Assembly: GCA_017613595.1 (NCBI GenBank)
Contig: JAGADM010000127.1
Span: forward strand, 1 to 61,491
Origin: Lachnospiraceae bacterium
GTDB taxonomy: Bacteria > Bacillota_A > Clostridia > Lachnospirales > Lachnospiraceae
Length of the DNA: 61,491 bases
Direction: 5' to 3'
A program made the translations under genes and the position numbers. Under the pieces are notes generated by a model that searched no databases, was not told the DNA's origin, and worked only from the letters and a program-made list of their open reading frames with translations. Below, piece after piece: positions 32,890-42,597 of the stretch. Position 1 is the first letter of the stretch, and each line of letters starts with the position of its first letter.

Positions 32890-34101
32890 TTAGATGTTGT
32901 CCAGACCTTTGTACAGGCTGAGCATCGGCATTACGCATGCGCCAACAAGTAGTCCTACGAATACAGCGATAACCAGGATGATAACAGGCTCCATAACGGA
33001 GAGCAGGTTCTGCGTCGCGTTCTCAACTTCTTCATCATAGTAGTCGGCCATTTTCGTGAGCATGGAGTCCATATCACCGGTTTCCTCACCAATCTTGGTC
33101 ATATGAACAACCATCGGAGGGAATATGCCGGCTCTCTTAAGCGGTTCAGAGAGCGGGACACCTTTCTTAACCTCTTCCTTGGCTTCCAGAACAGCCTGCC
33201 GGAACACGTAGTTGCTCATTGTCTTGGCACTGATATCCAGTGCGTCAATCATCGAAATACCAGACGATGTAAGAGTGGCAAGAGTTCGAGCAAGTCTCGA
33301 AGACGAAGTCTTTACGGTGAAATCCTTAAATGCCGGAATCTTAATCGCCGCGTTGGCAAGCATTATCGTACCAGTCTGTGAAGCACTAAATATCTTGATT
33401 CCGATAACAATTGCTATAAATACGGCAATAATTAATATGATGTTGTTTTTAAAGAAATCCGCAGCCGCCATAACCGCAAGTGTCAGCGCCGGCATCTTCG
33501 TGTCCATGTCTTTAAACATTTCCATGAACTTCGGGATAACGAACGCCATCATGACAACCATAACGATGATCGCTACAACAACTACCACAATCGGGTAGAT
33601 CAGCGCTTTCTTAATCATCGCGGAAAGCTTGGTGTCTTTCTCGAACTGATTAGCCATTCGATCGAGAGAAACATCGATACTGCCGGATGCTTCACCGGCC
33701 TCTACCATGTTGATCATCATGGCCGGGAATATGTCGCTTCGCTCTCTCAATGCGTTTGCGAAGCTTTCACCTTTTGCGATGTTGGTCTTAACTTCTCCGA
33801 GAGCCTTCTTCAGGTTCTTGTTCTCGGTCTGATCCTCCATCATGCCCATGGCATCTACGATTGGTACGCCGGCATTCAGAATGGATACGAACTGACGGCA
33901 GAATACGCTGAGATCTCGCTTGCTTACACCGCTTCCGCCGATGTTAACGTCTTTATTTAAGAAAGACTGTTCGCTGACTTTTAAGGGAATCAATCCCTCG
34001 CCTTTGAGCATTGTCTGCGCTCTGTCAGGCGATGTCGCTTCAATATTGCCCCTCTTCTTACGGCCCATCTTGTCGACGGCCTCATATGCATATGCGGGCA
34101 T
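32890..34101 (-). CDS. pilC: Type IV pilus inner membrane platform protein
   Basis: A 403-residue polytopic protein with two T2SSF domains, each carrying the cytoplasmic helical bundle (GVPIVDAMGMMEDQTENKNLK and GISMIDALDISAKTMSNYV) and followed by membrane helices. It anchors the PilB and PilT motors and passes pilin subunits to the growing fibre. RBS AAGGAGG; 29 bp after pilT. Confidence 0.94.
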   Translation of the reverse strand: MPAYAYEAVDKMGRKKRGNIEATSPDRAQTMLKGEGLIPLKVSEQSFLNKDVNIGGSGVSKRDLSVFCRQFVSILNAGVPIVDAMGMMEDQTENKNLKKALGEVKTNIAKGESFANALRERSDIFPAMMINMVEAGEASGSIDVSLDRMANQFEKDTKLSAMIKKALIYPIVVVVVAIIVMVVMMAFVIPKFMEMFKDMDTKMPALTLAVMAAADFFKNNIILIIAVFIAIVIGIKIFSASQTGTIMLANAAIKIPAFKDFTVKTSSSRLARTLATLTSSGISMIDALDISAKTMSNYVFRQAVLEAKEEVKKGVPLSEPLKRAGIFPPMVVHMTKIGEETGDMDSMLTKMADYYDEEVENATQNLLSVMEPVIILVIAVFVGLLVGACVMPMLSLYKGLDNI

Positions 34102-34130
34102 CGGTAATTCCTCCTTTTCCTTTCAGCCGG

Positions 34131-35195
34131 TTAGAATGTAACCTTCCGGCTCATTGCGATTGTATCCTGTGCGTAGTTCAAACAGTTCTCAGCACTGATC
34201 AAACCGCCGATATACAGATTATAAAGTGCGTCATCCATGGACTGCATGCCCTGCTTCTTGCTGGTCTGAATCATGGACGGAATCTGGAAGGCCTTTCCTT
34301 CACGGATCAGGTTGCGGATGGCGCTTGTTCCCATCATTACCTCGAAAGCGGCAACTCGGCCGGAACCGGTCTGGATCGGAAGCAGCTGCTGCGAGATGAC
34401 ACATTCAATAACGCTTGCGAGCTGTACTCTGATCTGCTGCTGCTGATGCGGCGGGAATACGTCGATAACACGGTTGATCGTGTCGGCCGCACTGTTCGTA
34501 TGGAGCGTAGAAAATACGAGGTGTCCGGTCTCGGCTGCAGTAATTGCGGTCTGAATCGTCTCAAGATCTCGCATCTCACCTACAAGGATTACATCGGGGT
34601 CTTCACGAAGTGCTGCTCGAAGTGCTCCCGAGTAAGTCTCGGTATCATCACCGATCTCACGCTGGTTAACGATGGACTTTTCATGACGATGAAGATACTC
34701 AATAGGATCCTCAATCGTAATGATATGCTTTGCGTAAGTCTTATTGATCATATTAATGAGAGAAGCAAGCGTGGTGGACTTACCGGAACCGGTAGCGCCC
34801 GTTACCAGAACAAGTCCGCGCTTTCTCGTACAGAGTTCCTGCACTGCGGCGGGAAGTCCGAGTTCTCTGGGCGCCGGAATCTTGAACGGCAGGAGTCGCA
34901 TGACCATCGCCAGCGTTCCTCTCTGCTTGAATACGTTTACACGGAAACGGCCACGCCCGTACAGAGAATACGCGAAGTCGATCTCACCGGTCTTATCCAT
35001 AATCTCGACGAGTCGGTCATTGTCCGCGAAAAGCGGTACAACCAGCTCCTCAATGGTCTCCGGAGTGAGTTTCTCGGTATCAAGCGGTCTCAGATCGCCG
35101 TCGATACGGAATATTACGGGTCTTCCTGCAGTGATATGTACGTCCGACGCGTGCCGGTTGACGGCTTCCTGCAAAATATCGTCTAATTCTCTCAT
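34131..35195 (-). CDS. pilT: Type IV pilus retraction ATPase
   Basis: A 354-residue hexameric ATPase. Walker A GATGSGKST, the Asp box, the Walker B region (DVILVGEMRDLETI), the His box (STLHTNSAADT), and the C-terminal AIRNLIREGK motif required for retraction are all present. Its presence predicts retractile pili capable of twitching or DNA uptake. Immediately downstream of pilB. Confidence 0.96.
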   Translation of the reverse strand: MRELDDILQEAVNRHASDVHITAGRPVIFRIDGDLRPLDTEKLTPETIEELVVPLFADNDRLVEIMDKTGEIDFAYSLYGRGRFRVNVFKQRGTLAMVMRLLPFKIPAPRELGLPAAVQELCTRKRGLVLVTGATGSGKSTTLASLINMINKTYAKHIITIEDPIEYLHRHEKSIVNQREIGDDTETYSGALRAALREDPDVILVGEMRDLETIQTAITAAETGHLVFSTLHTNSAADTINRVIDVFPPHQQQQIRVQLASVIECVISQQLLPIQTGSGRVAAFEVMMGTSAIRNLIREGKAFQIPSMIQTSKKQGMQSMDDALYNLYIGGLISAENCLNYAQDTIAMSRKVTF

Positions 35196-35242
35196 GTTGT
35201 GTCCGTTCCTCTTTCCTGTTTATTACCGGCGCGAAGCCGCTG

Positions 35243-36946
35243 TTAACTTTCGAACGATACTCGAAGCATCTCGGAATAGGATGTGATTCCCTGAAGCGCC
35301 GTTCTTGCGGCGCTCATACGGAGCGTGCTCATTCCCTCTTCCAAAGCGGCTTGTTTCAAAATATCCGAATCCTCACGGTTCGAAATAATCTTCTTGAGTC
35401 GCGGTGTGATCTCCATAATCTCGTATACGCCGATACGACCTTTATAACCTCGGTTACAGTACATGCAGCCGACAGGCTCATAGAGAACAACATTGGGGGT
35501 CTCCGGACGGATTCCCATGGTCCGCTTCTCCTCTTCGGTGGCGTAGCGTGCCTGTCTGCACTTCGGGCAGAGGCGGCGCACAAGTCGCTGTGCGATAACA
35601 CCTACTACGGAGTCCGCAATCAGGTAACTCTCAACTCCCATATCAAGAAGTCGGGCAATGGTTGCGGCGGAACTGTTGGTATGCAGGGTACTTACAACCA
35701 GGTGGCCGGTAATGGATGCCTGTACCGCAATCTGTGCCGTCTCACCGTCTCGAATCTCACCGATCATGATAATGTCAGGGTCCTGACGGAGGATGGAACG
35801 AAGCGCGGATGCGAAGGTAAGTCCCGCTTTTACGTTAACATGTACCTGGTTGATTCCGTTGATGTTCGCCTCTACAGGGTCCTCAACCGTGATGATGTTA
35901 ACATCTTCTTTATTGAGTTCGCTTAACGCGGTATAGAGCGTTGTTGATTTACCGGAACCGGTAGGCCCGGTAACAAGGATAATACCGTGCGGGTTAGCAA
36001 GAATATGATCGAATTTCTTCATCTCGGCCTCGCCGAAACCGAGGTCCTTCTTGCTTCGCGTAAGAGCCGTCTTCTGAGCAAGTCGCATTACGCATTTCTC
36101 ACCGTAATAAGTCGGAAGAACGGAAACACGGATATCATACTCGACACGGTCAACCACGATACTGATACGGCCGTCCTGCGGCTTACGCTTTTCGGAAATG
36201 TCCATGCCGCCCATAATTTTGAGTCGGGCGATGATTGCGGGAAGCATCCCGATATCGTATGTAATCTGTTCAAAGAGCGCACCGTCGATTCGATACCGGA
36301 TACGAACTTTCGTTTCCAGTGCTTCAACATGAATATCGGATGCTCTCTGACGGGCTGCCGACTCAATCATGTTACGAACCATGATGACAATCGGGGAATC
36401 CGCGACGGTATCGTTCTCGTCCTCATCCTCTCCTGCCATCTTCTTCGATTCACGTTCCTTGGCGTATGCCTCAGCAGCGTCAAGAGCTTCCGCGTTACCG
36501 AAGTACTTGTCGATACAGATCATGATATCGTGCGTCGTAGCTATGTACGGCTCGATATCCATGTGCGTAACCATTGCCAGGTCATCGATGGCAACCATGT
36601 CCATCGGGTCCGACATGGCGACGCGGAGAATATTCGTATTGCCGGCCGCATATGCGAACGGCATAACCATATACTTACGAAGAATGTTCGGGTTGACCAG
36701 ATTCACGATGTCCTCGGGAATCTTCATTGTAGAGGGGCTTACCATTTCAACGCCCAACTGTCTTGTGAGCGCCTTGGTGATATTCTCCTCAGAAGTAAAA
36801 CCGAGATCAACGAGTGTCTCGCCGAGACGCTTGCCGTTGGTCTTACGGACCTCCATGGCCTGTTCAATCTGCTCCGGTGTAACAACATGCTCAGAAACGA
36901 GCATGTCACCAAGCCGTTTCTTCTTACGATAGATCTCGCCAGCCAT
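35243..36946 (-). CDS. pilB: Type IV pilus extension ATPase
   Basis: A 567-residue ATPase. The N-terminal MshEN/T2SSE-N domain (KKRLGDMLVSEHVVTPEQIEQAM), which in relatives may bind c-di-GMP, is followed by the RecA-like core with Walker A GPTGSGKSTTLY, the Walker B region DPDIIMIGEIRDGETA, and the tetracysteine zinc motif (CPKC ... CMYC). Start at 36946 behind GGGAGG; an in-frame ATG at 36964 lacks a ribosome binding site. First gene of the operon. Confidence 0.95.
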   Translation of the reverse strand: MAGEIYRKKKRLGDMLVSEHVVTPEQIEQAMEVRKTNGKRLGETLVDLGFTSEENITKALTRQLGVEMVSPSTMKIPEDIVNLVNPNILRKYMVMPFAYAAGNTNILRVAMSDPMDMVAIDDLAMVTHMDIEPYIATTHDIMICIDKYFGNAEALDAAEAYAKERESKKMAGEDEDENDTVADSPIVIMVRNMIESAARQRASDIHVEALETKVRIRYRIDGALFEQITYDIGMLPAIIARLKIMGGMDISEKRKPQDGRISIVVDRVEYDIRVSVLPTYYGEKCVMRLAQKTALTRSKKDLGFGEAEMKKFDHILANPHGIILVTGPTGSGKSTTLYTALSELNKEDVNIITVEDPVEANINGINQVHVNVKAGLTFASALRSILRQDPDIIMIGEIRDGETAQIAVQASITGHLVVSTLHTNSSAATIARLLDMGVESYLIADSVVGVIAQRLVRRLCPKCRQARYATEEEKRTMGIRPETPNVVLYEPVGCMYCNRGYKGRIGVYEIMEITPRLKKIISNREDSDILKQAALEEGMSTLRMSAARTALQGITSYSEMLRVSFES

Positions 36947-36991
36947 GTAAAGCCTCCCAAACACTTAAATCAGAGTTCTGTCTACAATTAG

Positions 36992-37020
36992 AGAATATCA
37001 CTTTCGGGAAAATATTGCAA
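36992..37020 (-). promoter_or_regulatory. Promoter of the type IV pilus operon
   Basis: Minus strand: -35 TTGCAA (37015-37020), 17-bp spacer, -10 TATTCT (36992-36997), about 40 bp before the pilB start. Confidence 0.65.
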
Positions 37021-37242
37021 GGCAAAACAATGATTTTTTGTGCATTTCTCTTAATATTCTTTTTCGTCTTGTGGTTTTGAAAATTCAGATTTCAAGATAT
37101 TGTGGTCAAAGCCAGTGTTTTCGGGCATTTGCGCCCATAATTTGTAAATAATTTGTTAACATTTTAATTACGGGTGTTCGTTTGAGTCCAGATTTTATGC
37201 AATATTTTCCGTCAAAAATCATGAACATTTTGTAAACGACCG
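37021..37242. other. AT-rich gap without a gene
   Basis: Between the pilus promoter and the methyltransferase stop. It contains T-rich tracts, several AATTTGT-like words, and a weak GGGC/GCCC hairpin near 37116-37130 that could end the upstream operon. No open frame with a ribosome binding site. Confidence 0.5.
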
Positions 37243-37977
37243 TTAAAACCCGTAAAGATTCGCGACTTCTTCGGTATAAATCCCCTTGTCCTGCCAGATT
37301 ATCAGCGGTTTTTCGACCTTTAAACGTGGTTTTCCGCCTTTCACGCACATAAGGAGAACCATATCGGGGTCCCGATCCGCATAGGGATACACGAGCCGCA
37401 GCCGCTTCGGTTCCAGTCCGGCGCTTAGTAGCGTTGCTATAATTTCCGCGAGCCGGAACGGCCTGTGCACTAAAAACAGCCTTCCGCCCGGTTTCAGCAC
37501 CCCTGCAGCCGCACCTGCCACATCGGAAAATGTGCACAAAAGTTCATGTCGCGCAATAGCCTTTGCGTCCGACGGATTGACGATTCCGTGCCCTCCGGTC
37601 ATGTACGGCGGGTTGGATACAACCACATCAAAAGATGCCTTTCCGAACAGCTTCACAGCATTTTTAATGTTCCCTTCGACGATGTCGATCCGTTCCGAAA
37701 GACCGTTCATTCTTACGCTCCTCGCCGCCATATCCGCGCTTTCCGGCTGGATTTCAAGCCCTGTCAGATGAAATGCCTCCGTCTTGGCCGACAGTAGCAG
37801 CGGAAGGATTCCCGTCCCTGTTCCGAGGTCCAGCACCGTCTCTCCGCGCTTAATCTCGGTAAATCCGGACAGCAATACCGCATCCATACCAAAACAGAAC
37901 CGGTCTCGGTCCTGAATCAGGACGAGACCGTTTCTTTCAAGGTCAACCAGTTGTTCCTTCCCTTTTAAACCATCCAT
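37243..37977 (-). CDS. tRNA1(Val) adenine-N6-methyltransferase-like protein
   Basis: A 244-residue SAM-dependent methyltransferase with motif I LDLGTGTGILPLLL and the N6-adenine catalytic motif SNPPYMTGG. It corresponds to YabB/YfiC (TrmN6), which modifies A37 of tRNA1(Val) in E. coli. Gene order (holB, ricT, then this gene) matches the B. subtilis holB-yaaT-yabA-yabB region, with yabA missing. RBS GGAG in the end of ricT, 3 bp gap. Confidence 0.88.
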   Translation of the reverse strand: MDGLKGKEQLVDLERNGLVLIQDRDRFCFGMDAVLLSGFTEIKRGETVLDLGTGTGILPLLLSAKTEAFHLTGLEIQPESADMAARSVRMNGLSERIDIVEGNIKNAVKLFGKASFDVVVSNPPYMTGGHGIVNPSDAKAIARHELLCTFSDVAGAAAGVLKPGGRLFLVHRPFRLAEIIATLLSAGLEPKRLRLVYPYADRDPDMVLLMCVKGGKPRLKVEKPLIIWQDKGIYTEEVANLYGF

Positions 37978-37980
37978 ACT

Positions 37981-38868
37981 CTACTCCAGAGCACGCAGTG
38001 CTTTCTCAGCAGCGGCATCCTCACGGGATTCGCGGCGCTGTTTGCGGGGTTTAAAGCGAAGTTCCTCCGCCTTATACTCCCGGATCTCTTTCTCGTCTCC
38101 GTCCGCGCCGTTAACATGCACGATTACTTTAACCTTCTGCTTTAACACGTTGAGATCGGTTACCTCTCCGGTAAGTCCATCGGGAGTATGTACCATATCT
38201 CCGAGATTCGGAAGGCGGCTGTTCAGATACTCGTACGCTTCCTCCTCATGCTTCAGACAGCACATAAGCCGGCCGCAGTTTCCGCTGATCTTGGTCGGAT
38301 TCAGAGAGAGATTCTGTTCCTTTGCCATCTTTACGGAAACCGGAATGAATTCCGAAAGATACGTATGACAGCACAGTTCCCGTCCGCAGATTCCGATGCC
38401 TCCTCGCAACTTTGTTTCATCACGAACTCCCACCTGTCTGAGCTCAATCCTCGTATGGAATACCGTCGCGAGGTCCTTCACCAGTTCACGGAAGTCCACG
38501 CGTCCATCTGCTGTAAAATAAAACAGCAGCTTGCTGTTATCGAATGTATACTCGCATCCGATCAGTTTCATCTCCAGTCCGTGCTTCCGCACCTTCTCGG
38601 CGCATACGGCAAGCGCCTCCGCCTCGCGGGAAGCATTCCTGCGGACCTGCTCGTCATCCTCGGACGTCGCAAGACGGATGATCGGTTTTAAAGGAGGCAG
38701 GTCCTTCGTCTCCTCAATCTCCCTCTTTCCGAGCACAACCTGCCCGTATTCGACGCCTCTGGCGGTTTCTACGATAACGTGATTTCCCACCTCAACGGTC
38801 TGCCCTGCCGGATCGAAATAATACACCTTGCCGGCCGGACGGAACCTTACTCCTATGATTTCTGCCAT
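37981..38868 (-). CDS. ricT: PSP1-domain protein RicT (YaaT)
   Basis: A 295-residue protein of the Y-complex, which in B. subtilis associates with RNase Y and is needed for sporulation, competence and biofilm formation. The PSP1 domain is recognisable, with clustered cysteines (CGRELCCHTYL and CGRLMCCLKHE) that coordinate iron-sulfur clusters in the family. A basic C-terminal tail follows. Sits between holB and the trmN-like gene as in other Bacillota. Confidence 0.93.
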   Translation of the reverse strand: MAEIIGVRFRPAGKVYYFDPAGQTVEVGNHVIVETARGVEYGQVVLGKREIEETKDLPPLKPIIRLATSEDDEQVRRNASREAEALAVCAEKVRKHGLEMKLIGCEYTFDNSKLLFYFTADGRVDFRELVKDLATVFHTRIELRQVGVRDETKLRGGIGICGRELCCHTYLSEFIPVSVKMAKEQNLSLNPTKISGNCGRLMCCLKHEEEAYEYLNSRLPNLGDMVHTPDGLTGEVTDLNVLKQKVKVIVHVNGADGDEKEIREYKAEELRFKPRKQRRESREDAAAEKALRALE

Positions 38869-38920
38869 AATGTCTTCAGCCTTTCGGCTTTTCCTTTCTG
38901 TGTTCTGTATCCTATCCGAA

Positions 38921-39913
38921 TTATCGGAAGCAATCCTTCATATGAAGAAGCATAAGCCATACAGCCGGCTCCGCAGTTACATTTGCCCGCCTCTTCTCAT
39001 CAAAAATCTGTAATTCGTTCTGCAGCCCCTTGATGCCTTCATAGGATATTCTTTCTGCCTGGGCCTGCAGTGTGGCCTCCTCCTGCGAGAACATCGGCGA
39101 AGCTTTGCGGCCCGCCGCCTTAACCCAAAGAAGGTCCCGTATCCAGACTAACATCAGGTCGAGAATTCCGTCAAGGTCTTCCTTACTTCCGGCCAGACTT
39201 TTCGCCGCCAGTGCCATACGCTCGTCTCCCATATCGGGAAGAGCCTGCATGATACCGACCGCATTGTCCTTCCGTTTTCGAAACTCTTCGGACGAAGCAA
39301 TCGTGAGCGCCTGTCCGGGACTCCCGCCTGCCAAAGCCGCTGCCAGTCTTGCACGGTAATCGGGTATCTGTGCGCGTTCCATCAGAAACGGAACCAGTTC
39401 CTGTTCCGCTACCGGAAGGAACGAAAGCAATACCGCTCTTGACAGAATCGTCGGCAGAAAAGCGTTCCGATTGTTGGTCAACAACAGTATCATACCATAT
39501 TCCGGCGGTTCTTCAAGTGTTTTCAGAAGAGCGTTCTGTGCCTGCTCGTTCATCCGCTCGGCTTCATCAACAATAAAAATCTTGTACGGACCCGCGTACG
39601 GCTTTATTTCCATCGGCGTACACAGCTGCGTCCGGATGTCATCGACACCGATTACGCTTTTCTCATGAGTGACATAAATCACATCGGGCTGATTGCCGGA
39701 TTCCATCTGCAGACAGGAGATACACCGTCCGCACGGTTCCGCTCCGCCCTCCCGGCACTGCATGACTGCTGCCAGAGTTCTCGCAGTGAGACGCTTGCCG
39801 ATTCCGTCGTCGCCCTCAAAAATATAAGCATGCCCGATCTGGCCGGTCTGTACACCCTGCTGAAGATGCTCAATTATACTTTTGTGACCGATTATGTCAC
39901 GAAAAGACAGCAT
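38921..39913 (-). CDS. holB: DNA polymerase III delta' subunit
   Basis: A 330-residue clamp-loader subunit. It has the AAA+ core with GDDGIGKRL at the Walker A position, the four-cysteine zinc module (CREGGAEPCGRCISC), VDEAERMNEQAQNALLKTLEEPP, and the sensor region. Start at 39913 behind AGGAGG; an in-frame ATG at 39937 would overlap the upstream kinase gene more and lacks the site. Part of a conserved housekeeping cluster. Confidence 0.93.
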   Translation of the reverse strand: MLSFRDIIGHKSIIEHLQQGVQTGQIGHAYIFEGDDGIGKRLTARTLAAVMQCREGGAEPCGRCISCLQMESGNQPDVIYVTHEKSVIGVDDIRTQLCTPMEIKPYAGPYKIFIVDEAERMNEQAQNALLKTLEEPPEYGMILLLTNNRNAFLPTILSRAVLLSFLPVAEQELVPFLMERAQIPDYRARLAAALAGGSPGQALTIASSEEFRKRKDNAVGIMQALPDMGDERMALAAKSLAGSKEDLDGILDLMLVWIRDLLWVKAAGRKASPMFSQEEATLQAQAERISYEGIKGLQNELQIFDEKRRANVTAEPAVWLMLLHMKDCFR

Positions 39914-39927
39914 ACGCTTCCTCCTGC

Positions 39928-40533
39928 CTACCGGCATTCCTTCCTTATCATCTTACACAACTCATCCAGCACACGGCTGTAATCATCATTCTGATACCGC
40001 TGCGTAATCCCGAGTTCCTGCAGCCGCTCTTCCGAAAAATCCTTTGCGTCTGCAAGAAATCTGCGACACAGTTCTTCATAGCGCGGGCATTTCTGGCTTC
40101 TTTCCCGTTCCAAAGCACGCGCAAGGCGCAGTCCGTCCTCAACTTCAATATATAACGGAACGACAGCCTCCGCCCCATAATACGCTCTTAATCGCTCATA
40201 CGCCTCAAGCGTCACGATCAGGATACTGCTCCCGCGGTTCAGATCAATCTGCCCGTCGTCGGCAGTCAAGTAGTACCAAAGACCGTGCACGGTCTGATAG
40301 CAGCGGGACTCAATCACCTTTCCGGCAGCCTCCATCGCATGCATCTGCTCTTCCGAAATAAAGTGATACTCCCGTCCTTCTTCTTCGCCTTCTCGCATCG
40401 GTCTGGTTGTATACGGGACAACAGTATTAAGCGTTCCGCGAAAACGCGAAACGATGTCCTTATAAAGCGTATCCTTACCGGAAGCGCTCTTTCCCATGAT
40501 GAGAAACAGTTTTCCTTTCTTCTTCGATGCCAC
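39928..40533 (-). CDS. Guanylate kinase-like protein
   Basis: A 201-residue P-loop kinase with a GTG start. P-loop GKSASGKDT and the GMP-binding-like segment YTTRPMREGEEEGREYHFI mark the guanylate kinase family. It departs from the standard Gmk: the P-loop is GKSASGKDT rather than GPSGVGKGT, and the usual YGTP segment reads HGLWYYL. In B. subtilis this position next to holB is held by thymidylate kinase. It may be a second, divergent NMP kinase. Downstream of the glycosylation operon by 25 bp with no visible terminator between. Confidence 0.75.
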   Translation of the reverse strand: MASKKKGKLFLIMGKSASGKDTLYKDIVSRFRGTLNTVVPYTTRPMREGEEEGREYHFISEEQMHAMEAAGKVIESRCYQTVHGLWYYLTADDGQIDLNRGSSILIVTLEAYERLRAYYGAEAVVPLYIEVEDGLRLARALERERSQKCPRYEELCRRFLADAKDFSEERLQELGITQRYQNDDYSRVLDELCKMIRKECR

Positions 40534-40558
40534 CTTTATTGCCTCTTATATGATAAAC

Positions 40559-41473
40559 TTATTTCCCGACGAATTTACAGAACTCATCATAATCTCGGAT
40601 ATAGTCTTCGACCTGATAATACTCGGAAGCCGCAACACACAACACGGAATCTTTCTGGAGCCAAAGCATCTCTCTCCAAGTACATTCTTCTATCACAACA
40701 CCTATGGAAGGATCCGACAACTCAATTTCTTCGCGCTTTTCTTTATTTTCAAGCACTATCTGAATTCTTCCGTATGGACAGAACAGTATCTGCTTCAGCT
40801 TTTTATGAGCGTGAAATCCTCTTCGAACGCCTTCCGGAACCTTTGAAATATAATATATTCTCTTTATTTCAAATGGTATTTCCTTCGTTGCCTCAAAGAA
40901 AGATAATTCTCCCGCATTAACAGTAGGGATTGTTTTAATATGAATCACTCTGCATCCCGCAACGGATTCTCTGACATTAAACTCATCCCCCTTAAGAACT
41001 GAATACCACTTTAAATTCTCTATACCCTCGTATCGGGCGAGAACTCTTTTCGGAACATCAAGAACCTCGTGAAAATAATGCTTATCATAGAACCTTACCG
41101 CTCTCCGGTTATCTCTCAACACGCACCAGTAGACACTCTCCAGTCCGTATTCGGAAAAGGCTTTTTGAATAATGCTTTCCATTCCGAACCAAGCATATCC
41201 TCTTCGCATCGCTGCTGCTCTGACAACAATGGCAAACTCTGCGTTTCCATCCTCAATGTGTTTGAGGCTGACCGTTCCCATATATTCATCTTCATCAGAT
41301 GCCACTGCAAGATGTATATTGTTCTCATCATTTTTCGCGTTCAAAATAAAAGTTTCTGCATCCTGAAGAGTCTTTGACGCAAAATCCGCACGTAGCGAAT
41401 CTGTAATGCTTCTATCATTCATCCACTCTAACATAAACGGCGCATCTTTTATTTCCAGTTTACGTAAATGCAT
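40559..41473 (-). CDS. Fusion of GNAT acetyltransferase and sugar 3,4-ketoisomerase
   Basis: A 304-residue bifunctional protein. Residues 1-160 are a RimJ-type GNAT domain (RKLEIKDAPFMLEWMND, then RRGYAWFGMESIIQKAF at the acetyl-CoA loop). Residues 165-304 form a cupin of the FdtA/QdtA/WxcM-C family (IPFEIKRIYYISKVPEGVRRGFHAHKKLKQ), with the His pair used by dTDP-4-keto-6-deoxyglucose 3,4-ketoisomerases. With the aminotransferase encoded just upstream it accounts for isomerisation, amination and N-acetylation toward a dTDP-3-acetamido-3,6-dideoxyhexose. Start ATG at 41473 after AAGGAG; a TTG further upstream overlaps the previous gene. Confidence 0.85.
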   Translation of the reverse strand: MHLRKLEIKDAPFMLEWMNDRSITDSLRADFASKTLQDAETFILNAKNDENNIHLAVASDEDEYMGTVSLKHIEDGNAEFAIVVRAAAMRRGYAWFGMESIIQKAFSEYGLESVYWCVLRDNRRAVRFYDKHYFHEVLDVPKRVLARYEGIENLKWYSVLKGDEFNVRESVAGCRVIHIKTIPTVNAGELSFFEATKEIPFEIKRIYYISKVPEGVRRGFHAHKKLKQILFCPYGRIQIVLENKEKREEIELSDPSIGVVIEECTWREMLWLQKDSVLCVAASEYYQVEDYIRDYDEFCKFVGK

Positions 41474-41487
41474 GCATCTCTCCTTCG

Positions 41488-42597
41488 TCAAAATTCGTTG
41501 ATAGCATCAATAATGTATCGTATCTCTTCGTCCTTGAGCCCGTAATACATCGGAAGACTTAATTCCGTTCGGCTGATTTCTTCTGCTATGGGAAGTCTGC
41601 CTTCCGGGATTTGCAGATCTTTATAACATTCCTGAAGATGCATCGGAATCGGATAATGTTTATTAGTCACGATTCCTTTATTCCGCAAATGCGCCTCCAA
41701 GGCATCTCGTTCATCACATCTGACAGCATATATATGCCAGACAGGCGAACAGTTCGGAATAACATCGGGAGTCTTAACCTTACTGTTTCTTATTCCCTCG
41801 GAATACAGACTTGCAATTCTCCTTCGCTCCTCGTTCATCCGATTAAGATGGGGCAGTTTTACGGAAAGAAATGCCGCCTGTAATTCATCCAGACGAGTAT
41901 TCTGCCCTTTGCGGATATGATGGTATTTATAATCAGAACCGTAATTCCCCAGTGTTCGGATGATTTCCGCAAATTCTTTATTGTCAGTTACAATTGCTCC
42001 GGCATCTCCTAATGCCCCGAGATTCTTTCCCGGATAGAAACTGAAACATGCGACCTCGCCAAATGATCCGACTTTTCTTTCATGATAAACCGCGCCATGA
42101 GCCTGCGCACAATCTTCCACAACTTTTAATCCGTATTCATCGGCAATCCTCATTATTTCATCCATCTCACATGGCTGCCCATACAGATGAACCGGGATGA
42201 TGGCCTTTGTTTTATCCGTAATCGACCGTTCAATCAGCGACGGAGCCATATTAAACGTGCGCAGGTCCGGCTCCACAAAAACAGGCGTTGCACCAACATA
42301 TGTTACCGCAAGAGCCGTCGCAATATAAGTGTTTGACGGAACCAGCACTTCATCTCCGGATGTGATTCCCAGGGCCTTTAGCGTTAAGACTATGGCATCC
42401 AATCCGTTTCCGACACCGACGCAGTATTTCCTCCCGCAGAACTCGGCAAAACTCTCTTCGAAAGTCTTTCCTTCTATCCCTCCGATATACCAGCTCCGCT
42501 CAAGAACCTTCTCAAAAGCTGCTCTCAGTTCTTCTCCGAGTTCCTTCTCCATCGGTCGAAATGAAACAAAAGGAATGCTCACTTTTTCCCTGCTCAT
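41488..42597 (-). CDS. DegT/DnrJ-type sugar aminotransferase, FdtB/QdtB-like
   Basis: A 369-residue PLP enzyme that transfers an amino group to a keto-sugar nucleotide. Family motifs are EDCAQAHGA, the PLP lysine in [18 protein letters not shown], and [11 protein letters not shown] near the substrate loop. Neighbouring the 3,4-ketoisomerase domain, it most likely aminates C-3 of dTDP-3-keto-6-deoxyhexose. No rmlA or rmlB is in the window, so the precursor is made elsewhere. Confidence 0.9.
   Translation of the reverse strand: MSREKVSIPFVSFRPMEKELGEELRAAFEKVLERSWYIGGIEGKTFEESFAEFCGRKYCVGVGNGLDAIVLTLKALGITSGDEVLVPSNTYIATALAVTYVGATPVFVEPDLRTFNMAPSLIERSITDKTKAIIPVHLYGQPCEMDEIMRIADEYGLKVVEDCAQAHGAVYHERKVGSFGEVACFSFYPGKNLGALGDAGAIVTDNKEFAEIIRTLGNYGSDYKYHHIRKGQNTRLDELQAAFLSVKLPHLNRMNEERRRIASLYSEGIRNSKVKTPDVIPNCSPVWHIYAVRCDERDALEAHLRNKGIVTNKHYPIPMHLQECYKDLQIPEGRLPIAEEISRTELSLPMYYGLKDEEIRYIIDAINEF

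Noticed and set aside
34011..35186. 391-residue open frame opposite pilT
   Set aside because: Entirely antisense to a fully conserved ATPase gene and without a ribosome binding site.
35987..36991. 334-residue open frame opposite pilB
   Set aside because: Antisense shadow of pilB; no start signals or known motifs.
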